The notes beneath the pieces were generated by a model that did no database searches, was not told the origin of the DNA, and was given only the letters and a program-made list of their open reading frames with translations. From an uncultured Paracoccaceae bacterium (GTDB lineage: Bacteria > Pseudomonadota > Alphaproteobacteria > Rhodobacterales > Rhodobacteraceae), in NCBI GenBank assembly GCA_934500835.1, contig CAKSTR010000006.1, forward strand, positions 186,001 through 250,000: DNA of 64,000 bases. The letters are read 5' to 3'. The translations under genes and the position numbers were made by a program. The first letter of the stretch is position 1. Every line of letters starts with the position of its first letter. Positions 1-8,218 of this stretch are shown one piece after another.

Positions 1-460
1 GGCCGCGGCCGGGGCCGTAGATGCCGGCGAGGCGGAAGACATGGACCGGCAGGCCGGTGGCCAGCCATTCCGCCTCGGCCGCCAGGCGCCAACGGCCGCG
101 TTCCGAGGCGGGGGCGGCGGGGGTGGTCTCATCGACCCAGCCGCCCTGATGGTCGCCATAGACGGCCGTCGTCGACAGATAGCCGACCCACGCGGGTTTC
201 GCCTGCAGAAGCTGCGGGGCGGCGCGCAGGAAGGGATCGCCGTCTGCATCCGGCGCGGCAGAGATCAGGATATGCGTCGCCCCGGCCAGCGCGCCATCCA
301 GATCGCCGGGCCAGAGGATCGGCGCGACACCGGCCTGCCGCAAGGCTCCGGCCTTCGCCTCCGAACGGGTGGTGCCGGCCACCTGCCAGCCCAGGGGCAA
401 CAGCAGGCGGGCAAGGGCGGCGGCGGAATAGCCGTGACCAAGGGAAAGCAGCGTCGGCAT
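1..460 (-). CDS. SDR-family NAD(P)-dependent epimerase-like protein, C-terminus outside window
   Basis: The reading frame opens with ATG at 460 and runs without a stop off the left edge, so 153 N-terminal residues are visible. Residues 4-30 form a Rossmann start with a GHGYSA glycine turn (8-13), and residues 94-103 read YLSTTAVYGD, the strand and VYG motif of extended short-chain dehydrogenases. VFRLAGIYGPGRG at 141-153 is the usual RxxxxYGPGR block of sugar-epimerase-like proteins. This resembles the YeeZ-type atypical SDRs, whose substrates are mostly unknown. It is divergent from the gene starting at 587. The fold is well supported; the reaction is not known. Confidence 0.85.
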   Translation of the reverse strand, partial: MPTLLSLGHGYSAAALARLLLPLGWQVAGTTRSEAKAGALRQAGVAPILWPGDLDGALAGATHILISAAPDADGDPFLRAAPQLLQAKPAWVGYLSTTAVYGDHQGGWVDETTPAAPASERGRWRLAAEAEWLATGLPVHVFRLAGIYGPGRG

Positions 461-586
461 GGGTGCAGTATCGTGGCAAGCGGGCGGCGCTTCAAGTCGC
501 GGCGAAGCCGGCGCCACGGGCCAGATCAGGGTTGATTTGTATCGGTCAGGCTGTACCCTTGCCGCGCATTTTCAATGGAGGCCTGC

Positions 587-967
587 ATGTCTCTGACTTT
601 TGCATTCAAGTGGAATTACGACTACGAGAACGCCGACACGATCATCGTGAACAACGCGACTTTCGGCTATGCGGCCGCGCGCAAGTTGCTGCGCGATGCC
701 GCCGCCTTCCCCGCGGGTGCCAGCCTGCGGGACTACATCGACAAGCACAATGCCCGCGTCATCAACGGACCGCACAAGTCGGATGCCGACAAGCGGCCGC
801 ACATGACGGTGCTGGGGAGGGTGAATGGCGTCACCTGCGCCTGCTACCACGTCTATATTTCCGCGCAGGGAAATGCCTCGGGCGTGGCGGCCGAAGCGAC
901 GCTCAAGACCGGACACAAGAATGACGACCGGCATGCGCCGATGATCAACTCGTTCAAGGATCTCTAG
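587..967 (+). CDS. Unrecognised 126-aa protein
   Basis: I do not recognise this family. The start at 587 is preferred over an in-frame ATG at 575 because GGAGG (577-581) lies just upstream of it. The protein is soluble-looking, with no signal peptide or membrane segment. It has an aromatic N-terminus (FKWNYDYEN) and a single CAC motif in the middle (VTCACYHVY). The C-terminal third is polar and ends in NSFKDL. Codon use is GC-rich at third positions like the neighbours, which supports real coding. It sits alone between the divergent SDR gene and amn. Confidence 0.7.
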   Translation: MSLTFAFKWNYDYENADTIIVNNATFGYAAARKLLRDAAAFPAGASLRDYIDKHNARVINGPHKSDADKRPHMTVLGRVNGVTCACYHVYISAQGNASGVAAEATLKTGHKNDDRHAPMINSFKDL

Positions 968-1017
968 CCCGGCCCCCGCTGACAAGGCAGCCCCCGCGTC
1001 ACCAAGCCTTCACTTGC

Positions 1018-2547
1018 ATGCGCGGGGGAGAGTCGGGTTATATGGCTGACCCATTTGACGGATATGCCATGACTGACGACGCGCGCGACTACCTGCTTCC
1101 CGATTGCCCCGGCCGCGCAAGCTTTGACAATGCCGAACTGGCGGTGAACCGGCTGGAAGAGCTTTACGGCCGGGCCACGGCGCATCTGTCGCATTACTTC
1201 AACCTTGCTGTCAGCAAGGGGCGGCCCGCCATGCGCGTCCGCGCCTTCTACCCCGAGATCCGTCTGACCGTCTCGACCTTCAGCCGGGCCGACACGCGCC
1301 TGTCCTTCGGCCATGTCTCGGGGCCGGGCACCTATGGCACCACGGTCACCCGGCCGGACCTGTTCCGTCAGTATCTGATCCAGCAGATCGATCTTCTGAT
1401 GGGGAACCACGGGGTCCCGGTCGAGATCGGGCCTTCGACGACGCCGATTCCGGTGCATTTCGCGGTGGCGGGCAATCCCGGTGTCTCGGTCCCGCAAGAA
1501 GGGGTGCTGGACTTCAGCCTGCGCGACATCTTCGACGTGCCGGACCTGGCAACGACGAATGACGACATCGTCAACGGCACCATGACGACCTATCCCGACG
1601 GGTCGATGCCGCTGGCGCCCTTTACCGCGCAACGGGTGGATTACTCGCTGGCCCGGCTGGCCCATTACACCGCGACGGACCCGGCGCATTTCCAGAACCA
1701 CGTCCTTTTCACCAACTACCAGTTCTATGTGGACGAGTTCGAGGCCATGGCCCGCGCCGCGCTGGCCGATCCGGCCAGCGGCTACAGCGCCTTTGTCGCC
1801 ACCGGGAACCAGATCATCACCAGCGCCGACGGGATGCTGCAGCCCATCGCCAAACTGCCGCAGATGCCGACCTATCACCTGAAGCGCGACGACGGGCAGG
1901 GCATCACCCTGGTCAACATCGGCGTCGGGCCGTCCAACGCCAAGACCGCCACCGACCATATCGCCGTGTTGCGACCTCATGCCTGGATGATGGTCGGCCA
2001 TTGCGCCGGGCTGCGCAACAGCCAGCAATTGGGCGATTTCGTCCTGGCCCACGCCTATCTGCGCGAGGATCACGTTCTGGACGACGATCTGCCGGTCTGG
2101 GTGCCGATCCCCGCCCTGGCCGAGATCCAGATCGCCCTGGAAGACGCGGTGGAAGAGGTCACCCAGCTTGAGGGGTTCGAGCTGAAGCGCATCATGCGCA
2201 CCGGCACCGTCGCCACCATCGACAACCGCAACTGGGAACTGCGCGACCAGTCCGGGCCGGTCCGCCGGCTGTCGCAATCCCGCGCGGTGGCGCTGGACAT
2301 GGAGTCGGCCACAATCGCCGCCAACGGCTTCCGCTTCCGCGTGCCCTACGGCACCCTTCTCTGTGTCTCGGACAAGCCGCTGCACGGAGAGCTGAAGCTG
2401 CCGGGCATGGCCTCGGACTTCTACAAGACGCAGGTCAGCCGGCATCTGCAGATCGGCATCCGCGCCATGGAACTGTTGCGCAAAATGCCACTGGAGCGGA
2501 TCCACAGCCGCAAACTGCGCAGTTTCGAGGAAACCGCCTTCCTCTGA
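1018..2547 (+). CDS. amn: AMP nucleosidase
   Basis: Hydrolyses AMP to adenine and ribose 5-phosphate in the cytoplasm, a purine-salvage or adenylate-pool function. The C-terminal half is a nucleoside-phosphorylase-like domain holding the signature DMESATIAANGFRFRVPYG followed by LLCVSDKPLHGE. The C-terminus HSRKLRSFEE closely resembles the end of enterobacterial Amn. The N-terminal ~180 residues match the Amn-specific regulatory domain. The open frame is 509 aa against about 484 in E. coli, so the true start may be the ATG at 1042 (after GGGGAG) or at 1069 (after GACGGA) rather than 1018. It has its own transcription unit upstream of the HU gene. Confidence 0.93.
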   Translation: MRGGESGYMADPFDGYAMTDDARDYLLPDCPGRASFDNAELAVNRLEELYGRATAHLSHYFNLAVSKGRPAMRVRAFYPEIRLTVSTFSRADTRLSFGHVSGPGTYGTTVTRPDLFRQYLIQQIDLLMGNHGVPVEIGPSTTPIPVHFAVAGNPGVSVPQEGVLDFSLRDIFDVPDLATTNDDIVNGTMTTYPDGSMPLAPFTAQRVDYSLARLAHYTATDPAHFQNHVLFTNYQFYVDEFEAMARAALADPASGYSAFVATGNQIITSADGMLQPIAKLPQMPTYHLKRDDGQGITLVNIGVGPSNAKTATDHIAVLRPHAWMMVGHCAGLRNSQQLGDFVLAHAYLREDHVLDDDLPVWVPIPALAEIQIALEDAVEEVTQLEGFELKRIMRTGTVATIDNRNWELRDQSGPVRRLSQSRAVALDMESATIAANGFRFRVPYGTLLCVSDKPLHGELKLPGMASDFYKTQVSRHLQIGIRAMELLRKMPLERIHSRKLRSFEETAFL

Positions 2548-2724
2548 CCGGCTGCCGGGCGCGCAGTGACGCGCGGGAAGCCGGCCAAAATGTGCGCAAA
2601 GCACCTATCTTGGGCTTGATTTCGGCAGGGAAAGCATGTGTCTGGACCGTGGCCCGCAAATCGGGGCGGCCCGCACGAAGACGGGCCCCAAAATCTGGAA
2701 CAACCAATACAAAGGGATAGAAAA

Positions 2725-3012
2725 ATGTCCAAGCCCATGACCAAGACCCAACTCGTCGCCGCCATCGCCGATGCGATGGGCGCCGACAAGAAGACCGCGA
2801 CCTCTGCGCTGGATGCGATCGCTTCGGTGGTCTCCCGCGAAGTTTCGGCTGGCGGCACCATCACGCTGCCGGGCCTTGGCAAGGTTTCGTGCCGCGCCCG
2901 CCCCGAGCGTCAGGTCCGCAACCCGGCCACCGGCGAGACGATGACCAAAGCCGCCGACAAGACCGTGAAATTCGCCATCGCCAAATCGCTGAAGGATCTG
3001 GTGAACGGCTGA
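2725..3012 (+). CDS. hup: HU-family DNA-binding protein
   Basis: A 95-aa histone-like protein that bends and compacts DNA as a dimer. The body is typical: an N-terminal TKTQLVAAIADAMG helix pair, then TLPGLGKVSCRARPERQ leading into the DNA-intercalating arm RNPATGE, and a C-terminal helix ending SLKDLVNG. The usual GFG is GLG here. Start at 2725 follows AAAGGGAT. It is monocistronic: a strong intrinsic terminator lies 22 bp after the stop. The C-rich 180-bp leader contains a GC hairpin around 2668-2690 of unknown role. Confidence 0.93.
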   Translation: MSKPMTKTQLVAAIADAMGADKKTATSALDAIASVVSREVSAGGTITLPGLGKVSCRARPERQVRNPATGETMTKAADKTVKFAIAKSLKDLVNG

Positions 3013-3034
3013 TCCTGTTCTGGTCAAAGGTGTC

Positions 3035-3062
3035 GGGGCTGTCTTCGTGACAGCCCCTTTTT
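3035..3062 (+). terminator. Intrinsic terminator of the HU gene
   Basis: Nine perfect base pairs (GGGGCTGTC 3035-3043 with GACAGCCCC 3049-3057), loop TTCGT, and five Ts at 3058-3062. This is a textbook rho-independent terminator. It ends just before the ribosome-binding site of the next gene. Confidence 0.93.
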
Positions 3063-3081
3063 CATGGCGGAAGGCACGGCA

Positions 3082-3954
3082 ATGTCCCTGCGCAGTATCC
3101 TGATCGGGCTGGTCTTCGTGGCGCTCTGGTCTTCGGCCTTCGCCACGGCGCGGGTCATCGTCGCCCATGCGCCGCCCCTGACCGCGCTGGCCTTCCGCTT
3201 CGCAATCTCGGGCCTTCTGGCGGTGGCGCTGGCCCGGGCACTGGGGCAAAGCCTGCGGCTGACCCGCGGGCAGGCGGTCTCGGTGGTGGTTTTCGGCCTG
3301 TGCCAGAACGCAATCTATCTGGGCCTGAACTTCATCGCCCTGCAATGGGTCGAGGCATCGCTGGCCGTGATCATCGCCGCCTCGATGCCGCTTCTGGTCG
3401 CCGGCCTTGGCTGGGCGTTCAGGGGCGAGCCGATTTCCCGACAGGCTGCCGCCGGGCTGGCGGCGGGCTTTCTTGGCGTGGCGCTGATCATGGGCACGCG
3501 GGTGACGGGAGGCGCAGATCCCCTCGGCATCCTTCTGTGCATCCTTGGCGCGCTGGCGCTGGCTGTCGCCACCCTAAGCCTTGGCAACGCCGCATCCGGC
3601 GGCAATGTGTTGATGGTGGTGGGCCTGCAGATGCTGGTCGGCTCGGCCGCGCTGGCGGTGATCGCCGCCCTGACCGAGGAGTGGCATTTCACCCCCTCCC
3701 CCGCCTTCTGGGCCGCCTTCATCTGGCAGATCCTGGCGCCGGGGCTGGCCGCCACCCTGCTGTGGTTCCGGCTGGTGGGAGAGATCGGCACCGTCCGCGC
3801 CGCCGCCTTCCACTTCCTGAACCCCGCCTTCGGAACGCTGGTCGCCATCCTTCTGCTGGGCGAAAGCCTGCATGGCTGGGATCTGGTCGGGATCGCCGTC
3901 ACCATGATCGGCATCCTTCTGGTGCAGCGCGCCCGCATCGCCGCCTCGGGCTGA
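3082..3954 (+). CDS. EamA/DMT-family transporter
   Basis: A 290-aa inner-membrane protein of the drug/metabolite transporter superfamily, with about ten hydrophobic helices in two EamA repeats. The second repeat ends in the conserved FHFLNPAFGTLVAILLLGE segment. Start 3082 is chosen over an in-frame ATG at 3064 because GGAAGG (3069-3074) is spaced 7 nt from it and the 3064 codon abuts the HU terminator's T-tract. The substrate cannot be read from sequence; relatives export amino acids or small metabolites. It converges on a glutathione S-transferase gene 17 bp away. Confidence 0.88.
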   Translation: MSLRSILIGLVFVALWSSAFATARVIVAHAPPLTALAFRFAISGLLAVALARALGQSLRLTRGQAVSVVVFGLCQNAIYLGLNFIALQWVEASLAVIIAASMPLLVAGLGWAFRGEPISRQAAAGLAAGFLGVALIMGTRVTGGADPLGILLCILGALALAVATLSLGNAASGGNVLMVVGLQMLVGSAALAVIAALTEEWHFTPSPAFWAAFIWQILAPGLAATLLWFRLVGEIGTVRAAAFHFLNPAFGTLVAILLLGESLHGWDLVGIAVTMIGILLVQRARIAASG

Positions 3955-3971
3955 TCCGGGCGCGCCGGCGG

Positions 3972-4583
3972 TCAGGCCGCCTTCATCTGCGCCAGATCCT
4001 CTTCCAGCACTTGCAGCCGGCTCGGCCGGGCCTTGCAGCGTTCGACCCAGTCCCGGATCAACGGATCGTCCGGGGTCATGTCGGTGAACCAGGCATAGGG
4101 GCTGTGCACCAGCAGATCGGCGGCAGAATAGCGGTCCCCCATCAGCCAGGGCCCCTTCTCCAGTGCCGCCCGGATGCGGGCCGTCGCCTCATCGGTGCCG
4201 CGGATCGCGCCAGTCAGCCAGGGATGCTCGATCCCCGCCGCCTTCAGGATCAGGACCGGCTCCAGCACGCCCTGATACCAGGCCATCCAGGATGCAAACA
4301 GCCCCCAGTCCGGCGTGCACGGTTGCGGCGCCATTCCCGTCTCGGGGAACAGCGCGCAAAGGTGCAGGATGATCGCGCCGCGCTCGGTGATCACCCGGCC
4401 GTCATGCAGCAGGGCGGGCACCTTGCCTTCGGGGTGCGGGTTGGCGGGATCGCGCTGGCCGGTGCCATCGACCCGCGGGATCGTCACCACCTGCACCTTG
4501 ACCCGGTCGGCAATCCCCATCTCCTGCACCAGCGCAACGAGGGCAGAGGAACGGCTGTGCGGCGCATGAAACAGCGTAAGCAT
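3972..4583 (-). CDS. Glutathione S-transferase family protein
   Basis: A 203-aa cytosolic GST. The N-terminal thioredoxin-like domain starts MLTLFHAPHSRSS, with a Ser in the usual active-site region. It contains NPHPEGKVPALL (cis-Pro in the VPAL motif) and ITERGAIILHL, the glutathione-binding E-S/R-type turn. The C-terminal helical domain contains PWLMGDRYSAADLL. The start at 4583 follows AAAGGA at good spacing. It is transcribed divergently from a YafY-type regulator 78 bp away, an arrangement that suggests the regulator controls it. The endogenous substrate is unknown. Confidence 0.9.
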   Translation of the reverse strand: MLTLFHAPHSRSSALVALVQEMGIADRVKVQVVTIPRVDGTGQRDPANPHPEGKVPALLHDGRVITERGAIILHLCALFPETGMAPQPCTPDWGLFASWMAWYQGVLEPVLILKAAGIEHPWLTGAIRGTDEATARIRAALEKGPWLMGDRYSAADLLVHSPYAWFTDMTPDDPLIRDWVERCKARPSRLQVLEEDLAQMKAA

Positions 4584-4638
4584 GATGTGGTCCTTTCGGT
4601 TTCGCGTTTCTGACGGATCATGGTATGGCATGGCTATC

Positions 4639-4655
4639 CTGCCAAAACCTGTCAG
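4639..4655. promoter_or_regulatory. Candidate YafY operator in the GST/regulator divergent gap
   Basis: CTGCCA-N5-TGTCAG is an inverted repeat with five of six arm positions matching (CTGcCA against CTGACA). It lies 6 bp upstream of the regulator's ATG and 55 bp from the GST start, in the only shared promoter region. The regulator as binder is inferred from position and symmetry. Confidence 0.4.
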
Positions 4656-4661
4656 CATCAG

Positions 4662-5357
4662 ATGTCCCGCGCCGATCGCCTCTTTCGCCTGCTTGCCGCC
4701 TTGCGCAGCCTGCCCGCCCCGGTCACCGCCGCCCGGCTGGCCGAAGAGACCGGCGTCTCGCCCCGCCAGCTTTACCGCGACATCGAGGCGTTGCGCGCGG
4801 GCGGCGCGCTGATCGACGGCGCGGCGGGCTTTGGCTACACCCTGACCGAAGATCCCGCGCTGCCGCCGCAGATGCTGACAAGGCTTGAGGTCGAGGCCCT
4901 GACCCTTGGCCTGGCCGAGATACGGCTTGCCGGCGATGCGGCCCTTGCCAAAGCCGCCGACTCGGCGCTGTCGAAGATCATCGCCACCCTGCCCGACCGG
5001 GTTCAGGCACAGGCGCTGCACACCGCCCATCAGGTCTACCGCTACGAGAAACGTCCCCCCGCGCCCGCACAGATGTCGGTGGTCCGTCAGGCCATATGGG
5101 AGGAGCGGGCGCTGCAGATCGGCTATACCGACAAGGAAGGCAGGATCACGCAGCGCAAGATCTGGCCGCTTTCGGTGGTTTTTCTTGACCGCAGCCTGAT
5201 CTGCCTTGCCTTCTGCCATCTGCGGCAGGACTTCCGCCGCTTCCATCTTGGCAACATGACCGGCGTCGCGGCGCTGGACGAATCGTTTCGCCCGCGCAGG
5301 GTGCCGCTTCTGCGGCAGATCCTGGCCCAGATCCGCGGAGAATCACGGCAAAACTGA
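4662..5357 (+). CDS. YafY-family (HTH/WYL-type) transcriptional regulator
   Basis: A 231-aa protein. Residues 2-55 form a DeoR/HTH_11 winged helix (RLFRLLAALRSLP, then RLAEETGVSPRQLYRDI). The C-terminal ~100 residues are WYL-like: KIWPLSVVFLDRSLICLAF followed by LRQDFRRFHLGNM, where the WYL tripeptide itself is replaced by LICL. Such proteins bind small ligands or nucleic acid through this domain. The ATG at 4662 starts the conserved MSRADRLF sequence; a longer frame from 4620 has no ribosome-binding site. It is probably an autoregulated repressor or activator of the divergent GST. Confidence 0.88.
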   Translation: MSRADRLFRLLAALRSLPAPVTAARLAEETGVSPRQLYRDIEALRAGGALIDGAAGFGYTLTEDPALPPQMLTRLEVEALTLGLAEIRLAGDAALAKAADSALSKIIATLPDRVQAQALHTAHQVYRYEKRPPAPAQMSVVRQAIWEERALQIGYTDKEGRITQRKIWPLSVVFLDRSLICLAFCHLRQDFRRFHLGNMTGVAALDESFRPRRVPLLRQILAQIRGESRQN

Positions 5358-5367
5358 TCCAGATCAG
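5354..5367. promoter_or_regulatory. Dyad upstream of the Rrf2 gene (FNR/NnrR-box-like)
   Basis: CTGATCCAGATCAG is a 14-bp inverted repeat (CTGATC-CA-GATCAG) 58 bp before the Rrf2-family start, overlapping the stop codon of the YafY gene. It differs from the FNR/FnrL/NnrR consensus TTGAT-N4-ATCAA only at the outermost base of each arm. It could be an FNR-class site or the Rrf2 protein's own operator. Confidence 0.4.
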
Positions 5368-5425
5368 ATACAGGCCCGGCAAAGCGGGATAAGCGATGCA
5401 GGAAATCTGCTGCCGGAGTCCCGCC

Positions 5426-5902
5426 ATGCGCCTGACCATCCGCACCAATCTTGCTGCCCGCGTCCTGATGTATTGCGCGGTGAATCAGGGCCGGCTTGTC
5501 CGTTCCAGCGACATCGCGCGGGCCTGCAATGCCTCGGGCAACCACATGGCGCAGGTGATCCATCAGCTGCAACTGCACGGCTTCGTCGCCACCCAGCGCG
5601 GCCGGTCGGGCGGGCTTCAGCTGGCCGGTGCACCCGGCAGCATCTCGATCGGCAAGGTGTTCCGCGTGTTCGAATCGGGCGTGCCCTTCACAGAATGCTT
5701 CGACGCGGACAGCAACACCTGCCCCATGACCGCCGATTGCCGGCTGCGGGCCCATATCGCGCGCGCGGTCGATGCCTTCTATGATACGCTTGACGGGGTG
5801 ACATTGCAGGATCTGGTGCAGGGCAATTGCGGACTGCAAAGACTGCTTGAGATGCACCCTGCGGCAACGATCGGCCGGGCCTGCGACCGTGCTGTGGCCT
5901 GA
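5426..5902 (+). CDS. Rrf2-family regulator, NsrR-like
   Basis: A 158-aa winged-helix regulator. MRLTIRTNLAARVLMYCA begins the Rrf2 fold, and the recognition region reads ASGNHMAQVIHQLQLHGFV. Three cysteines at 91, 99 and 105 (ECFDADSNTC, PMTADC) sit where NsrR/IscR-type proteins carry their iron-sulfur cluster, and the C-x7-C-x5-C pattern followed by RLR is closest to NsrR. It therefore probably senses nitric oxide or cluster status. Start 5426 follows GGAG. Genes just downstream encode a small Cys protein and a copper chaperone on the same strand, so it may control copper or denitrification-type functions. Confidence 0.85.
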   Translation: MRLTIRTNLAARVLMYCAVNQGRLVRSSDIARACNASGNHMAQVIHQLQLHGFVATQRGRSGGLQLAGAPGSISIGKVFRVFESGVPFTECFDADSNTCPMTADCRLRAHIARAVDAFYDTLDGVTLQDLVQGNCGLQRLLEMHPAATIGRACDRAVA

Positions 5903-5945
5903 TGACCCATTGATCCGGCGCGGGGTCCGGGGCAAGGCTGGTGCC

Positions 5946-6314
5946 ATGTCGACCCGGTTGACCCATGCACTCTCGCGGCTGGCGCTTCTTGGCCTGCTGA
6001 TGCTCGCCCTTGTGGCGACCGGCTTTGCGCATCGCGCGCCGTCGCAGCAGGACGCCGCGCTTCAGACCACGTGGATGATGGCGGGCGGAAGCTGGGCTGG
6101 CATTTGTGGCGACGCAACGCTGGACGGCGAGCCTGCCCATGTGAAATGCCCGGCCTGCCAGTTGACCGGGGCCGCCGGTCTGCCGCCGCCCGATACGACG
6201 GTGCAGGACGCCAGGCTGCGCCTGCTGACCGTGCTGACCGCGCCGCAGTTCGACGCCCCGACCCGGCCCGTGCTTGACCCCGCGCGGGGATCGCGCGCGC
6301 CGCCCTTCGCCTGA
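5946..6314 (+). CDS. Small exported or membrane-anchored Cys protein, DUF2946-like
   Basis: A 122-aa protein with one N-terminal hydrophobic helix (residues 10-28). The following region carries Cys 54 and a CPAC pair (68, 71), then a Pro/Thr-rich C-terminus. The size, single anchor and Cys/His spacing suggest the DUF2946 group often found beside copper-handling genes, but this is a tentative family call. It begins 43 bp after the Rrf2 gene and precedes a PCuAC chaperone by 83 bp, so a periplasmic metal role is a reasonable guess. Confidence 0.65.
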   Translation: MSTRLTHALSRLALLGLLMLALVATGFAHRAPSQQDAALQTTWMMAGGSWAGICGDATLDGEPAHVKCPACQLTGAAGLPPPDTTVQDARLRLLTVLTAPQFDAPTRPVLDPARGSRAPPFA

Positions 6315-6397
6315 AGGCGACCGTCTTTCTTCGGCCCGACTGGCCTGCGCATCCACGCGGCGGGGGCCGTCTCCCAACCCATTCCAAGGATACCGAA

Positions 6398-6877
6398 ATG
6401 AAACACGCTCTTGGCCTGATTGCCGCCCTGCTGATCTCGACCGCTGCCCATGCCCATGGGTTCACCGCCGGGGATCTTGAGATCATCCACCCCAGCATCC
6501 CGCAGCCTGCCGCCGCCGCGAAATCGGCCGCTGGCTACATGGGCATCACCAACAAAGGCGCGGAAGCCGATCATCTGATCGGGGTCGAGACCGACGCCGC
6601 CGAGAAGTCCGAAGTGCATGTGACCAAGGTCGGCGACGATGGCGTCGCCACGATGAGCCATGTCGAATCGATCGAGATTCCCGCCGGCGACACGGTTCAG
6701 CTTGAGCGGGGCGGCCTGCATGTCATGCTGATGGGCCTGAACGGCACCCTGAACCAGGGCGATATGGTCAAGGCCACGCTGATCTTCGAACACGCCGGCC
6801 GGGTCGATGTCGAATTCATGGTGGACGCGCCCGGCGGCGAGGATCACTCGGCCATGGATCACTCGACGGCTGAATAA
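6398..6877 (+). CDS. Periplasmic copper chaperone PCuAC
   Basis: A 159-aa secreted Cu(I) chaperone that helps load copper into cytochrome c oxidase. The signal peptide is residues 1-18 (cleavage near AHA). The DUF461 copper motif H(M)X10MX21HXM is read as H74-V75, M86, H108-V109-M110; the Met next to the first His is Val. The tail carries DHSAMDHS, an extra His/Met metal-binding stretch common in this family. It follows the Rrf2 and Cys-protein genes on the same strand and ends at a strong hairpin. Confidence 0.93.
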   Translation: MKHALGLIAALLISTAAHAHGFTAGDLEIIHPSIPQPAAAAKSAAGYMGITNKGAEADHLIGVETDAAEKSEVHVTKVGDDGVATMSHVESIEIPAGDTVQLERGGLHVMLMGLNGTLNQGDMVKATLIFEHAGRVDVEFMVDAPGGEDHSAMDHSTAE

Positions 6878-6885
6878 GCGATCGT

Positions 6886-6924
6886 CCCTGCCCCCGGCCA
6901 GCACGCGGCCGGGGGCAGGGCTTT
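6886..6924 (+). terminator. Hairpin terminator between convergent genes
   Basis: A 14-bp perfect stem (6886-6899 with 6907-6920, CCCTGCCCCCGGCC arm), 7-nt loop AGCACGC, then CTTTC. It lies between the PCuAC stop (6877) and the stop of the opposing binding-protein gene (6931), and the stem can serve both directions. The T-tract is short. Confidence 0.8.
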
Positions 6925-6930
6925 CTGCGG

Positions 6931-8181
6931 CTACTGCGCGGCAGCCACGGCAGCCGCAAGGGCGGTGGCGGCCTTGGCGCCATCGGTGTAGTCGCCGTTC
7001 ACCACCCCTGTCACCACATCATAGATCGCGTTCTTGACCGCAGCCCGGTTGGCGTGGCCATGCGCCATCGATCCGACCATGGTGCCCGCGGCATTCGCCT
7101 CGGCCAGATCCGCGATGCCCTTCTTGCCGCAATCGTCGAAATCGGTGTCCGGCACGTCGATCCGCGCCGGGACCGAACCCTTGACGACGTTGAACGCCGA
7201 CTGGAACGACGGGCTTTCCGCCGCCGAGGCCATGGCGGCCTGCGCGGCCTTCTTGCCCTCGCCCTGGACGTTGAACATCGCCAGCTGGTCCGACAGGAAC
7301 GTGACAGACCCTTGCGTTCCCGGGAAACGGATGCAGACAAAGTCCTTGCCCGGCACTTGCCCGGCCTTCAGGAACTCTCCCTTCGCCCAGTCGCCCAGGA
7401 TCTGCATGCCCGCATCGCCGCTGATCACCATGGCCGAGGCCAGGTTCCAGTCGCGGCCCGAGAAGTTGTCGTCCATGTAGGACCGCAGCTTGATCAGCTT
7501 GTCGAAGGCATCCGCCATCTTCTCGCCCCCCAGGGCGGCAGGGTCCAGATCGATCATGGCAGAGCGGTAGAACTCCACGCCTTCGGCCAGCATCAGCGAA
7601 TCGAAGACGGTGGCGTCCTGCCAGGCCTGCCCGCCATGGGCCAGGGGCACGATGCCATTGGCCTTCATCGCGTCCAGCAGGACGATCAGCTCGTCCCAGG
7701 TCTCGGGCGCCTTGCCGCCTGCCGCATCCAGCGCCGCCTTGTTGATCCAGACCCAGTTGGAACTGTGGATATTGATCGGTGCCGCGATCCAGTGGCCATC
7801 GTATTTCGAGAAGGCCTGAAGGGGCGCGGGGATCACCGCATCCCAGCCCTCGGCCGCCGCCACATCGTCCAGATTGCCAAGCGCGCCTTCGGCCGCCCAG
7901 TCCTGGATGTCGAAGCCCAGAAGCTGCACGGCGGCCGGCGGGTCGCCTGCCGTGACACGGGCGCGCAGCGTGGTCATCGCCGCTTCGCCGCCCCCGCCCG
8001 AGACAGGCATGTCGATCCAGCCGATGCCCTTCGCGGCAAGATCTTCTTTCAGCACGTTCAGCGCCGCGGCCTCGCCGCCGCTGGTCCACCAATGCAGGAC
8101 CTCGACATCCTCGGCACGGGCAAAGCCGGTGCAAAGGGCGATGACGGCCGCAGCCGTGGTCAGCTTCCGGGTGATGCGCAT
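6931..8181 (-). CDS. ABC sugar-binding periplasmic protein (cluster 1 type)
   Basis: A 416-aa extracellular solute-binding protein. The signal peptide ends near residue 23 (GFARA-ED), and the mature protein opens [15 protein letters not shown], the usual WxxGG/E sugar-clamp start of glucose/mannose-type receptors (GtsA-like). Other family landmarks are [21 protein letters not shown] and [10 protein letters not shown]. It is the last gene of a lacI - AnmK-like kinase - binding protein set, 37 bp after the kinase. No permease or ATPase gene is adjacent, so it must share an ABC transporter encoded elsewhere. The ligand is unknown; the kinase suggests an anhydro- or amino-sugar. Confidence 0.9.
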   Translation of the reverse strand: MRITRKLTTAAAVIALCTGFARAEDVEVLHWWTSGGEAAALNVLKEDLAAKGIGWIDMPVSGGGGEAAMTTLRARVTAGDPPAAVQLLGFDIQDWAAEGALGNLDDVAAAEGWDAVIPAPLQAFSKYDGHWIAAPINIHSSNWVWINKAALDAAGGKAPETWDELIVLLDAMKANGIVPLAHGGQAWQDATVFDSLMLAEGVEFYRSAMIDLDPAALGGEKMADAFDKLIKLRSYMDDNFSGRDWNLASAMVISGDAGMQILGDWAKGEFLKAGQVPGKDFVCIRFPGTQGSVTFLSDQLAMFNVQGEGKKAAQAAMASAAESPSFQSAFNVVKGSVPARIDVPDTDFDDCGKKGIADLAEANAAGTMVGSMAHGHANRAAVKNAIYDVVTGVVNGDYTDGAKAATALAAAVAAAQ

Positions 8182-8218
8182 GGGTTCCTCCCTGTGGTTG
8201 ATGCGCGGGAATACAAGG

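Noticed and set aside
533..546. FNR-like box TTGAT-N4-ATCGG upstream of the unrecognised gene at 587
   Set aside because: The right arm lacks the conserved AA, and no oxygen-related gene follows.
3972..5246. A 424-codon minus-strand frame through the GST and YafY genes
   Set aside because: Only the part from 4583 downward is GST-like; the rest is antisense to the YafY gene.
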